51,749 nt of DNA from Colivivens sp964452915 (GTDB taxonomy: Bacteria > Bacteroidota > Bacteroidia > Bacteroidales > Bacteroidaceae). The stretch is taken from the NCBI GenBank assembly GCA_964452915.1, contig CAYVNW010000018.1:1-51749 (forward strand), in the 5' to 3' direction. Positions within the stretch are counted from its first letter, which is position 1; every line of letters begins with the position of its first letter. The translations under genes and the position numbers were made by a program. The notes beneath the pieces were generated by a model. That model was not told the origin of the DNA, did not search any database, and was given only the letters and a program-made list of their open reading frames with translations. Positions 32,340-40,686 of this stretch are shown piece by piece.

Positions 32340-33821
32340 TTAATCTGTACTATCATACATGCTCACTATTGTATCGAAGTAGCCCTCAGGGCGCACTCCC
32401 GCCAGTTCTTCACTCCACAACGACGCCACTATATTTGGCGTGAACTTGCATGCAAGTTCAACATTTTTCAGAAACTCGTCACGGTCGTGCATTCGATAGG
32501 CGCAACGCGCTGCATAAACATACGCTTTCACATGGTTAGGGTCTGTCTTTTGACGTGCTGCCATTTTGAAAAAGTACAAAGCCATATCCCACTGCTTTTC
32601 GCCACATAGCTGGAAAGCTATGGCCATAATAGTGTCTATATTATAGTCGTCAGCAAGAACTGACTTAATGAAATCCAAGAAAAAATGCCTATCCTTCCCC
32701 AACTTATATTCTGCAACTCCTTTCATATAGTAGAATTGTGACTTATCAGGTTGGTATTTGAGAGCTTTTGTTATCATCTTTAATGCGTCTTCATAAAGAC
32801 CCGCATTCATATAGATTTCAGCAATGTAAGCATACATTTCCGATTTGGCCAATGGGTCTTTAACCTTCCATCTCGCATACTTTTTTGCCTCTTCAAGATA
32901 CTTGTCTGCCTCATCGATTTTATGTTGGTACATAAGACAATTCGCCAAAAACATGTAATATGATTTGTCGCCGGTCAACTCTATCGCTTTACGGTAACCT
33001 TTTTCGGCCTCAGCATAATTCTCCATGGCAAAATAATTAATCGAACGAACCACCCACGCCATTGCATCGTCAGGCTTAATAGCTAAGGAAAATTCTGCGG
33101 AATTGATTGCATCTTCATGTGCGTTTACGAGACTTTGTAACGATGCAAGACACCCCCAACCCTCTTGATAGTAAGGTTTACAGTCAAGAAACATCTTGTA
33201 CAATTCAATTGCCTCCAAGAGCATACCTTCTTCATGACACAGGCGTGATATGCTCAAGTCAATGTCATCAACAGGTACCGGGTTGCAATCTTTGATGTAC
33301 CGCTCAACCCAAGATTTGATGTACGGAGTCACATCGTCATCTTCTTTTTTCAAGTCAGACAATGACATCACTATGTGCTGATAAGCTTCACGCAACCGAG
33401 TCTTGTTTTCATCATCATCTTTTTTACATTCTTTTCTTTCAAGCTTCATCCATTGAGCAAAATATTCGTCGGCTTTTTTATAGTCGCGATAAAGCGCACA
33501 CTCCAGCTGTGCTCTAAAATAATACACATCAATATCATTGTCAAGCGCAGGCATATCAAGCATCTCCTCAGCTTCCTTAAATGAGTTAAGACTTATGAGT
33601 GCATTGATCTTGAGCGAGAGCAGATTTTCATCATCTTTATGGATTTCCAAACCATCGTTAGCCGCTATAAGAGCCTCCTCCAACTGCCCTTCTTGCAGAT
33701 AATGCTCCGAAATATCAGCATAATCATCAGAATCCAAGTAGAGAGTCTTACCTTGTTGCTTTGCCTCTTCGTATGAGTCTAACAACTGCTTAAAATCTTC
33801 CGTTTCGTCGAATTTATCCAT
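32340..33821 (-). CDS. Tetratricopeptide-repeat protein
   Basis: The 493-residue, acidic, cytoplasmic protein has no signal peptide and is built of helical pairs with TPR spacing. Examples are DDAMAWVVRSINYFAMENYA followed by EAEKGYRKAIEL, and GLYEDALKMITKALKYQPDK. It has no enzyme motif and is probably a protein-binding scaffold. It lies 39 nt after glnS and 45 nt before phoH, in the same operon. The partner is unknown. Confidence 0.85.
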   Translation of the reverse strand: MDKFDETEDFKQLLDSYEEAKQQGKTLYLDSDDYADISEHYLQEGQLEEALIAANDGLEIHKDDENLLSLKINALISLNSFKEAEEMLDMPALDNDIDVYYFRAQLECALYRDYKKADEYFAQWMKLERKECKKDDDENKTRLREAYQHIVMSLSDLKKEDDDVTPYIKSWVERYIKDCNPVPVDDIDLSISRLCHEEGMLLEAIELYKMFLDCKPYYQEGWGCLASLQSLVNAHEDAINSAEFSLAIKPDDAMAWVVRSINYFAMENYAEAEKGYRKAIELTGDKSYYMFLANCLMYQHKIDEADKYLEEAKKYARWKVKDPLAKSEMYAYIAEIYMNAGLYEDALKMITKALKYQPDKSQFYYMKGVAEYKLGKDRHFFLDFIKSVLADDYNIDTIMAIAFQLCGEKQWDMALYFFKMAARQKTDPNHVKAYVYAARCAYRMHDRDEFLKNVELACKFTPNIVASLWSEELAGVRPEGYFDTIVSMYDSTD

Positions 33822-33860
33822 TGAAACAATATCGGTTTACAAAAATGAGAAACGACTATA

Positions 33861-35582
33861 TCACTTGTTAGCTTTCACCCAATTATCCTTGAGACCTACT
33901 GTGCGATTAAACACAAGGAGATCTGGCGTTAAATCCTTATCGAGAGTGAAATAGCCAATACGCTGGAACTGCAAATAATCGAGAGGTTTAAATTGTTTTA
34001 GATATGGTTCCACATAGCAGTCCTGTACTTTAAGTGAGTCCTTATTAATGAGTTCACGGAAGTCTTTACCTGTTGACTCTGCCTCAGCTGAAGGATTCTC
34101 GACCATGAACAAACGGTCATAAAGTCTGACTTGCGCTTTTACACAATGATCACAGCTCACCCAATGTATGGTTTTACCTTTTATCTTCATATTGGCGTTT
34201 GCCTCTCCGGTCTTTGTCTCAGGAATATACTCCGCATAAATTTCAGTTATTCTGCCATCGGCATCTTTCTTACAGAAGTTATCCTCCGGACATCTGATTA
34301 TGTAACTGTTCTTCAGACGGACTTCCTTGCCTGGACCAAGTCGGAAAAACTTCTTTGGGGCGTTTTCCATAAAATCATCCCGCTCAATCCACAATTCACG
34401 GCTAAACACGACCTTGTGCGTTTTTGAATTTTCATCTTCAGGATTGTCTATGGCGTCGAGCTCTTCAGTTTTTCCTTGTGGATAATTGGTAATGACAAGT
34501 TTCACGGGATCAAGTACAGCAGCCACACGAGTTGCCTTTTTGTTTAAGTCATCACGAACAGCGGCTTCGAGCATTGCATAATCATTCAATGCATCATACT
34601 TCGTGTAACCAATCATTTTCACGAAATTGCGTATTGATTCAGGACTATAACCGCGTCGGCGCATGCCACATATTGTCGGCATACGAGGATCATCCCATCC
34701 GTTCACTATGCCTTCCTGTACCAACGCAAGCAACTTGCGCTTTGACATTATGGTATATGTAAGGTTGAGGCGGTTGAATTCGATCTGCCTTGGGCGATTG
34801 TCGTTAAGGTCCTTTCCCTCTTTCAATTCATCAATAAAATAGTCATAGAGCGGGCGGTGAGGGACGAACTCCAATGTACATATACTATGCGTCACTCCTT
34901 CAAAGAAATCACTCTGTCCGTGAGCGAAATCATAGTTAGGATAAACATGCCATTTTGTTCCAGTACGATGGTGCGGAACGTGCTTGACCCGATAAATAAC
35001 AGGGTCGCGAAACAGCATATTAGCATGTGCCATGTCAATCTTCGCACGCAGAACCATAGTGCCTTCAGCAATCTCTCCTCGATTCATCTTCTCGAAAAGA
35101 CTTAAATTCTCCTCTATCGGGCGATCACGATACGGACTGTTTATGCCTGGTTGCGTAGGTGTTCCCTTCTGTGATGCAATTTCCTCTGATGTCTGTTCAT
35201 CAATATATGCTTTGCCTTCTTTTATGAGTCGGACAGCAAAATCGTACAATTGCTGGAAGTAGTCTGATGCATAGTATACATGACCCCATTTGAAACCAAG
35301 CCATTTTATGTCGTCCATAATAGAATCGACATACTCTACATCTTCCTTAGAAGGATTGGTATCGTCAAAACGCAAGTTACATACTCCACCATATTTTTCA
35401 GCAATGCCGAAGTCCATGCATATTGCTTTTGCATGGCCTATATGCAAGTAGCCATTGGGCTCGGGTGGAAAACGGGTCTGCAATCTGCCTCCATTCTTTC
35501 CTTCCTCAAGATCATTCTTTACTATCTCCTCCACAAAGCTTATTGATTCTGTTTTGGGAGTTACATTTTCCTCTATACTCAT
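33861..35582 (-). CDS. glnS: Glutaminyl-tRNA synthetase
   Basis: This 573-residue class I aminoacyl-tRNA synthetase has the HIGH motif in PPEPNGYLHIGHAKAI (47-50), a MSKRKL form of KMSKS in the middle, and the GlnRS anticodon-binding beta-barrels at the C-terminus. The choice of Gln over Glu is supported by the FDDTNPSKED and TICGMRRRGY blocks. It charges tRNA-Gln directly. It is the first gene of a six-gene minus-strand operon and has its own promoter. Confidence 0.95.
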   Translation of the reverse strand: MSIEENVTPKTESISFVEEIVKNDLEEGKNGGRLQTRFPPEPNGYLHIGHAKAICMDFGIAEKYGGVCNLRFDDTNPSKEDVEYVDSIMDDIKWLGFKWGHVYYASDYFQQLYDFAVRLIKEGKAYIDEQTSEEIASQKGTPTQPGINSPYRDRPIEENLSLFEKMNRGEIAEGTMVLRAKIDMAHANMLFRDPVIYRVKHVPHHRTGTKWHVYPNYDFAHGQSDFFEGVTHSICTLEFVPHRPLYDYFIDELKEGKDLNDNRPRQIEFNRLNLTYTIMSKRKLLALVQEGIVNGWDDPRMPTICGMRRRGYSPESIRNFVKMIGYTKYDALNDYAMLEAAVRDDLNKKATRVAAVLDPVKLVITNYPQGKTEELDAIDNPEDENSKTHKVVFSRELWIERDDFMENAPKKFFRLGPGKEVRLKNSYIIRCPEDNFCKKDADGRITEIYAEYIPETKTGEANANMKIKGKTIHWVSCDHCVKAQVRLYDRLFMVENPSAEAESTGKDFRELINKDSLKVQDCYVEPYLKQFKPLDYLQFQRIGYFTLDKDLTPDLLVFNRTVGLKDNWVKANK

Positions 35583-35654
35583 ATACTATAATGCTAATTC
35601 CGTATTTCTGCATTGTTTTGTTCAGACAATTTGCCCAAGCAAACATATATTTTG

Positions 35655-35662
35655 CAAAGATA
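35655..35662 (-). promoter_or_regulatory. -7 box of the glnS operon
   Basis: TATCTTTG on the minus strand, about 75 nt before the glnS ATG, giving a leader of roughly 65 nt. Confidence 0.65.
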
Positions 35663-35736
35663 CAATTTTATTGCTAAACAGAGATATGCGGCTCTAAAAA
35701 TTCGTAGTTGTAGCAATAAAATCCAATCATTTTCTA

Positions 35737-35744
35737 TATCTTTG
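35737..35744 (+). promoter_or_regulatory. -7 box of the small secreted protein
   Basis: TATCTTTG with a TTG at 35708-35710 upstream, 26 nt before the ATG at 35770. Confidence 0.65.
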
Positions 35745-35769
35745 CAACATAAAAAGACAATGCAACAAA

Positions 35770-36342
35770 ATGAGAAAATCTTCAACAACCACATTGTGCA
35801 TCATTCTACTCATGTTGAGCACAAACGTATTGGGGCAGGACAAAGAACAGAAAAAAATTATTGAGGCAATCCAACAGCAATATCAAGAAGTGGTCCGATG
35901 GGTAGAGGAAAGCCAGATGAGCGATGAAACTAACAACTCCATGCAGATTGACATACGCCAAGTGAAAAGTGACCATTCAACAAGAGTAAAACGGTATGAG
36001 TTTTATTATCACCCTGACACATGGGATCTGTATTTCGTCAGATTGTCATACAACAAGGGCAGGCAACGCTTCAATGAGGAATACATGTTCGACAAAGAGA
36101 AGCACGACCTTGTTTATGCGTCGCTCAAGCACGACTTGCCCGGTGAAGACAACAGGGCAGAGCTCAGGTGTTATTTCTGCAATATAAAGCGCTCCAAATA
36201 CACAAAAACAGATATAAGGAGTGCGTCCGGAAATATACTCAAGAGCTACGACACAGACGAAGGTCAGAAATGGAGTCAACAATCACAAGATAACGCACAA
36301 AATATCCAAACACTATTTCAGGCTCTAATTAACGACCACTAA
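35770..36342 (+). CDS. Small secreted protein of unknown function
   Basis: The 190-residue protein has a signal peptide (about residues 1-22, ending NVLGQ). The mature part is charged, with a helical start (QKKIIEAIQQQYQEVVRWVE), a beta-rich middle (RYEFYYHPDTWDLYFVRLSY) and a polar end. I recognise no domain. It stands alone between glnS and the lipid kinase, with its own promoter, and ends 8 nt from the end of the kinase gene on the other strand. Confidence 0.7.
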   Translation: MRKSSTTTLCIILLMLSTNVLGQDKEQKKIIEAIQQQYQEVVRWVEESQMSDETNNSMQIDIRQVKSDHSTRVKRYEFYYHPDTWDLYFVRLSYNKGRQRFNEEYMFDKEKHDLVYASLKHDLPGEDNRAELRCYFCNIKRSKYTKTDIRSASGNILKSYDTDEGQKWSQQSQDNAQNIQTLFQALINDH

Positions 36343-36350
36343 CAACCTAC

Positions 36351-37451
36351 TTATTTTTCTCCCTGCCTTCCCGAGCGGAATCTTTCCAACAGTTTCTTAG
36401 TATGCTCCTTAATAAGCATATTGGTCTTCTGTGTTTGCTCTAAAAATTTCCTGTTGCTTCGTTTATTTGCTTCAATAAGTTCTTCGGAACGTGCCTGCAT
36501 CATACGGAACTGCTCTACGATCACCGTCTGAATATTTTCAGCCATGTCTGGCTTCCCTTCCTCATTCGGGCATACACACCATAAACCTTTAGGAACAATC
36601 GCTACTTCCACTTCGGCATCCGATTCTCTCGGATCGCCATCAAAATGTATCACCCCGGGATGAGAACGGTGAACAGACAGACTCTTGCAACGGAACGTGC
36701 TGAAATAATTATTGTTTACAATTTTACCCTGTATCAACTGCAAAGCGATCTGCGGTGCATCGATCACTGTGAATGGTTTGATTATAGTAACATCAAGCAG
36801 TCCGTCACGCACCGACGCACGAGGAGCTATGTAGAAATTATTTCCATATTGAGAGGCATTGGCACAAGAAATCAAGAAAGCTTTTTGAACACTCTGTTCT
36901 TCCTTTTCATTAACAACATCGATAACGTAGGTCTCGGGATTGTATTTTAGTCCATTGCTTAGCACATTCTCTACATAGGCAGGTAAACCCCGAGTCTTTG
37001 ACTTCGCGAACTTCTCGGAAATAAATGCATCAAAACCAATACCGCAAGTACAGAAAAACGGATGGAGATTTATTATGCCATAATCAATCTTTCGCATTGT
37101 ACAACTATTGATAAGTTCAATAGCACTAATCGGATCGAGTGGTATGTGCAGATGTCTCGCCAGCCCGTTGCCTGAACCGCATGGTATAATGGCAAGGGCG
37201 GTATCAGTATCTATTAATGCGCAACCGACTTCATTCATCGTTCCGTCTCCTCCAACAGCACATACAATATCCACGCCGTTGCGTACAGCCTCCCGCGCAA
37301 TCAAAGTGGCATGACCGGCATAATCTGTTTTCCTTATCTCATAGGAAAACAAATCCTTATTTAACCGCTTCTCAATTTGGCTCAATATCATCTTCTTTCC
37401 CGAAACACCGGAAATCGGGTTGTAGATGAAAACAATCTTCTTACTTTGCAT
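36351..37451 (-). CDS. Diacylglycerol-kinase-family lipid kinase with coiled-coil tail
   Basis: The protein is about 366 residues. The catalytic domain (PF00781) has FIYNPISG at the start, the nucleotide motif GGDGTMNE (67-74) and IIPCGSGNGLARHL. The second beta domain has the FDGDPRE segment. The last 60-70 residues form a polar helix, an extra tail after the usual family end. The family includes diacylglycerol, YegS-type and sphingosine kinases. The start at 37451 fits the promoter at 37476-37483 better than 37463. Head-to-head placement with serine palmitoyltransferase makes a sphingoid-base or ceramide substrate worth testing. Confidence 0.85.
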   Translation of the reverse strand: MQSKKIVFIYNPISGVSGKKMILSQIEKRLNKDLFSYEIRKTDYAGHATLIAREAVRNGVDIVCAVGGDGTMNEVGCALIDTDTALAIIPCGSGNGLARHLHIPLDPISAIELINSCTMRKIDYGIINLHPFFCTCGIGFDAFISEKFAKSKTRGLPAYVENVLSNGLKYNPETYVIDVVNEKEEQSVQKAFLISCANASQYGNNFYIAPRASVRDGLLDVTIIKPFTVIDAPQIALQLIQGKIVNNNYFSTFRCKSLSVHRSHPGVIHFDGDPRESDAEVEVAIVPKGLWCVCPNEEGKPDMAENIQTVIVEQFRMMQARSEELIEANKRSNRKFLEQTQKTNMLIKEHTKKLLERFRSGRQGEK

Positions 37452-37475
37452 GTATCTTCTCATGTATTTCGCCTA

Positions 37476-37483
37476 CAAAAGTA
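37476..37483 (-). promoter_or_regulatory. -7 box of the lipid kinase
   Basis: TACTTTTG on the minus strand fits TAnnTTTG. The predicted start near 37469 leaves a short leader to the ATG at 37451. No good -33 element was found. Confidence 0.5.
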
Positions 37484-37556
37484 AATAAAAAGGGCGAGGT
37501 TGAGGTGCTTTCGACAAAGGTTTTTTACCGAACGAGTATTTTTTTAGAAAAAAGTG

Positions 37557-37586
37557 TTGAGCATGATAGTTTTTTTCGTAACTTTG
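37557..37586 (+). promoter_or_regulatory. Promoter of serine palmitoyltransferase
   Basis: TAACTTTG (37579-37586) follows a TTG (37557-37559) at 19 nt. The leader to the ATG at 37734 would be about 140 nt. Confidence 0.7.
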
Positions 37587-37641
37587 CAGCCTGTACGGAC
37601 TAAGATCAAACAGTATCAAATAAATTAATAATAAAAAGAGA

Positions 37642-37676
37642 ATGAGTGTTCGGTGGAAATATTAGGTGTTACACCT
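37642..37676 (+). other. Leader mini-ORF and hairpin before spt
   Basis: In the long leader, a purine-rich stretch precedes an ATG (37642) opening a 7-codon frame that stops at 37663-37665. A self-complementary AGGTGTTACACCT (37664-37676) follows at once. This could be leader-peptide or structural control, or chance. Confidence 0.3.
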
Positions 37677-37733
37677 TATTATATATTATATAGCCGAGAA
37701 ATCTTAGAGATGGTACCACACTCAAAATAAATT

Positions 37734-38921
37734 ATGGGTTTATTGCAAGAAAGATTTAAGGAGTATAGAGAGCCACAGAAATACATGGCGGCAGGTATAT
37801 ATCCTTATTTTAGGGAAATCGATAGTCATCAGGACACAGAAGTGATCATGGATGGCAAAAAAGTTCTCATGTTTGGCTCAAACTCCTATATGGGACTTAC
37901 CTACGATAAACGTATCGTCGATGCGGCTATTGCAGCCATAAAGAAATACGGGACCGGTTGTGCAGGCTCACGCTTCCTCAATGGAACTTTGGACCTACAT
38001 ATCAAACTAGAGCACGAATTGGCAGAATTCGTCGGTAAAGATGAAGCACTTGTCTACTCTACAGGCTTTACAGTCAATTCCGGAGTTGTTTCGGCACTTA
38101 CAGGGCGAAACGATTACATATTGGGAGATGACAGAGACCATGCCTCAATTGTAGACGGTCGTCGTCTGTCATTCTCAACATTCTATCACTACAAGCACAA
38201 CGACATGGCTGATTTGGAGGCACAACTCAAGAAATGCCGCCCAGAAGCTATTAAGCTTATTGTAACAGATGGATTGTTCTCAATGGAAGGTGACCTTGCA
38301 AAGCTTCCGGAAATAGTGGCATTGAAGAAGAAGTACAACGCAAGTATAATGGTTGACGAAGCACACGGAATAGGAGTGTTCGGAAGAAACGGCCGCGGAA
38401 CATGTGACTACTTTGGAGTCACCGATGACGTGGATCTTATAATGGGAACATTCTCTAAGTCACTTGCATCAATCGGCGGATTCATAGCATCCGACAAAGA
38501 TACAATCAATTATTTGCGCCATACTTCACGTACATACATCTTCAGTGCAAGTAACACACCGGCAGCTACTGCAGCGGCAATGGAAGCTCTCCATATTCTC
38601 AAGACAGAACCAGAGCGCATTGAAAACCTATGGAAAATCACTAATTACGCCCTCAAGGAGTTCAAAGACGCAGGGTTCGAAATTGGTGACACCGAAAGCC
38701 CTATTATTCCGCTTTACGTACGCGACGCGGAAAAGACATTTGAAGTAACCAAAAAAGCATTCGAGAAAGGCGTGTTTATCAATCCGGTTATTCCACCGGC
38801 CTGCGCGCCACAAGACACACTGGTACGTGTGGCCCTTATGGCGACACACACCAAAGAACAAGTGGACCGCTGTGTCTCAGCACTCGTTGACTCGTTTAAG
38901 GAATTGGGACTATTCAAATAA
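37734..38921 (+). CDS. spt: Serine palmitoyltransferase
   Basis: This 395-residue PLP enzyme of the alpha-oxoamine synthase family has YGTGCAGSRFLNGTLDLH, the PLP-binding Asp in VDEAHG (D208) and the Schiff-base Lys in GTFSKSLASIGG (K242). Length and sequence match the Bacteroides sphingolipid enzyme more than KBL or BioF. It condenses serine with a long-chain acyl-CoA to give 3-keto-sphinganine, the first step of sphingolipid synthesis, a trait of Bacteroidales. It is divergent from a lipid kinase and followed by a clear terminator. Confidence 0.88.
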   Translation: MGLLQERFKEYREPQKYMAAGIYPYFREIDSHQDTEVIMDGKKVLMFGSNSYMGLTYDKRIVDAAIAAIKKYGTGCAGSRFLNGTLDLHIKLEHELAEFVGKDEALVYSTGFTVNSGVVSALTGRNDYILGDDRDHASIVDGRRLSFSTFYHYKHNDMADLEAQLKKCRPEAIKLIVTDGLFSMEGDLAKLPEIVALKKKYNASIMVDEAHGIGVFGRNGRGTCDYFGVTDDVDLIMGTFSKSLASIGGFIASDKDTINYLRHTSRTYIFSASNTPAATAAAMEALHILKTEPERIENLWKITNYALKEFKDAGFEIGDTESPIIPLYVRDAEKTFEVTKKAFEKGVFINPVIPPACAPQDTLVRVALMATHTKEQVDRCVSALVDSFKELGLFK

Positions 38922-38946
38922 CACTTATTCTACAGCAACACAAAAA

Positions 38947-38989
38947 GGCTCTGACAATCGAAACATTGAGTTTGGATTCAGAGTCTTTT
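38947..38989 (+). terminator. Terminator after spt
   Basis: GGCTCTGA pairs with TCAGAGTC (one G-T) across a 23-nt loop, followed by TTTT. Confidence 0.7.
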
Positions 38990-39052
38990 ATTGTTTCACT
39001 CAGTAACAAGCCATACAAAGGTTTGAACTGACAACTACTTAAAATTTATACA

Positions 39053-39733
39053 ATGAGAATTGACATACTTACAGCTTTACCTGAACTATTAGACGGATTC
39101 TTCGACAAATCGATTTTGGGAAGAGCACAACAAAAAGGCCTTGCCGAAATACATGTGCACAACCTCCGTGATTATACAGAAGACAAACACAAAAGAGTCG
39201 ATGACTACCCTTTCGGAGGATTTGCAGGTATGGTTATGCAATGCCAACCTATAGATTCTTGTATTTCCGCTTTGAAAGCGGAACGTGAGTACGACGAAAT
39301 CATATTCGTCACACCCGACGGACAAAAATTCGACCAACCAATGGCGAACGAATTATCACTTAAGGGAAACATTATCATATTGTGCGGACACTATAAAGGG
39401 ATCGACTACCGCATACGCGAGCATCTGATCACAAAAGAGGTAAGTCTGGGAGACTTTGTCCTTACAGGCGGTGAACTAGTCGCTGCTTGCATGGCAGACG
39501 CCATTGTACGCGTTGTCCCGGGAGTTATTGGAGATGAGCAAAGTGCGTTGTCAGACTCTTTCCAAGACAACCTGCTTGCAGCCCCAATATACACGCGCCC
39601 TGCTGACTATAAAGGATGGAAAGTTCCGGAAATATTATTGTCCGGTAACCAGGCAAAGATAGAAGAGTGGGAATTACAGCAATCACTGGAAAGGACAAAA
39701 CGTCTGCGTCCCGACTTACTCGATAACAAATAA
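39053..39733 (+). CDS. trmD: tRNA (guanine-37-N1)-methyltransferase
   Basis: This 226-residue SPOUT methyltransferase has the TrmD blocks GGFAGMVMQ, LCGHYKGIDYRI (the trefoil-knot SAM site) and GDFVLTGGELVA, and starts RIDILTALPELLDGFFDKSI. It methylates G37 next to the anticodon and prevents frameshifting. It is followed after 13 nt by a secreted GH16 gene. It lacks the usual ribosomal neighbours (rimM, rplS). Confidence 0.95.
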   Translation: MRIDILTALPELLDGFFDKSILGRAQQKGLAEIHVHNLRDYTEDKHKRVDDYPFGGFAGMVMQCQPIDSCISALKAEREYDEIIFVTPDGQKFDQPMANELSLKGNIIILCGHYKGIDYRIREHLITKEVSLGDFVLTGGELVAACMADAIVRVVPGVIGDEQSALSDSFQDNLLAAPIYTRPADYKGWKVPEILLSGNQAKIEEWELQQSLERTKRLRPDLLDNK

Positions 39734-39746
39734 GACAAGACAAAGC

Positions 39747-40580
39747 ATGAGATATATTTTATCCATCGTACTGCTGATCAGCACTTTCAGTGTAAAAGCC
39801 CAAACACTCATTTGGCACGATGAGTTCAATGCCGACGGCCCGGTAAATGAAGACTATTGGAACTTTGAAACAGGTTTCGTTCGTAATCACGAATTCCAAT
39901 GGTATCAGCCAAACAACGCATATCAAACTAACGGAACACTCATTTTAGAAGGAAGAATTGACAGCATTCCAAATCCACACTACAATCCGAATGCAAGAAA
40001 GAGCGACTGGAAATCAAGCCGTCCATTCGCACGATACTCGTCCGCAAGTATCAACACGCGCGGAAAATTTGAATTTCTTTACGGCACATTGGAAGTCCGC
40101 GCCAGAATTCCATCAGTTATCGGCTCATGGCCCGCAATATGGCTTCTTGGTACCAAATATAATTGGCCATCATGCGGCGAGATAGATGTCATGGAGTACT
40201 ATCATATAGATAATGTACCTCACATTTTAGCAAACGCATGTTGGGGAAACGACGGCAACAATGCCGTATGGAATTCTAAGCGGGTCAAATTCAAGCACTT
40301 TATCGACAAAGACCCTTACTGGACGGAGAAGTTTCATACATGGATAATGAATTGGACAGAGGACAGTATCAGTATATATATTGACGGCGAATTGATTAAC
40401 AACATCGACCTTACACAAACTGTCAATGGCAATGCAGGAGGCAACGAATGCCCATTCCATACTCCTCAGTATATTCTGCTGAATCTCGCTATCGGAGGAG
40501 ACAATGGTGGCACTCCATGTACAGACGCATTTCCAATGCGCTATGAAATTGACTATGTCAGGGTTTATCAAAATGAATGA
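39747..40580 (+). CDS. Secreted GH16 beta-glucanase (laminarinase-like)
   Basis: The 277-residue protein has a signal peptide (about 1-19, ending VKAQ) and one GH16 jelly-roll domain. The catalytic motif is GEIDVMEYY (E145, D147, E150), intact, and it is preceded by GSWPAIWLLG. The bulged motif and the lack of a kappa-type loop point to endo-1,3- or mixed-linkage beta-glucanase. It probably acts on laminarin or cereal beta-glucan outside the inner membrane. It has no clear promoter of its own and seems co-transcribed with trmD. Confidence 0.9.
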   Translation: MRYILSIVLLISTFSVKAQTLIWHDEFNADGPVNEDYWNFETGFVRNHEFQWYQPNNAYQTNGTLILEGRIDSIPNPHYNPNARKSDWKSSRPFARYSSASINTRGKFEFLYGTLEVRARIPSVIGSWPAIWLLGTKYNWPSCGEIDVMEYYHIDNVPHILANACWGNDGNNAVWNSKRVKFKHFIDKDPYWTEKFHTWIMNWTEDSISIYIDGELINNIDLTQTVNGNAGGNECPFHTPQYILLNLAIGGDNGGTPCTDAFPMRYEIDYVRVYQNE

Positions 40581-40652
40581 TACAATATGCTTCCGACGAA
40601 CATTTCCAAACAAACTGCAAAGATAAAACTTGTAACTATAAAAGAAAAGGTG

Positions 40653-40660
40653 TAACTTTG
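40653..40660 (+). promoter_or_regulatory. -7 box of the DPP-IV gene
   Basis: TAACTTTG with TTG at 40630-40632 upstream, 27 nt before the ATG at 40687. Confidence 0.65.
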
Positions 40661-40686
40661 TATCGTCATCTTAACCTAATAAAGAT

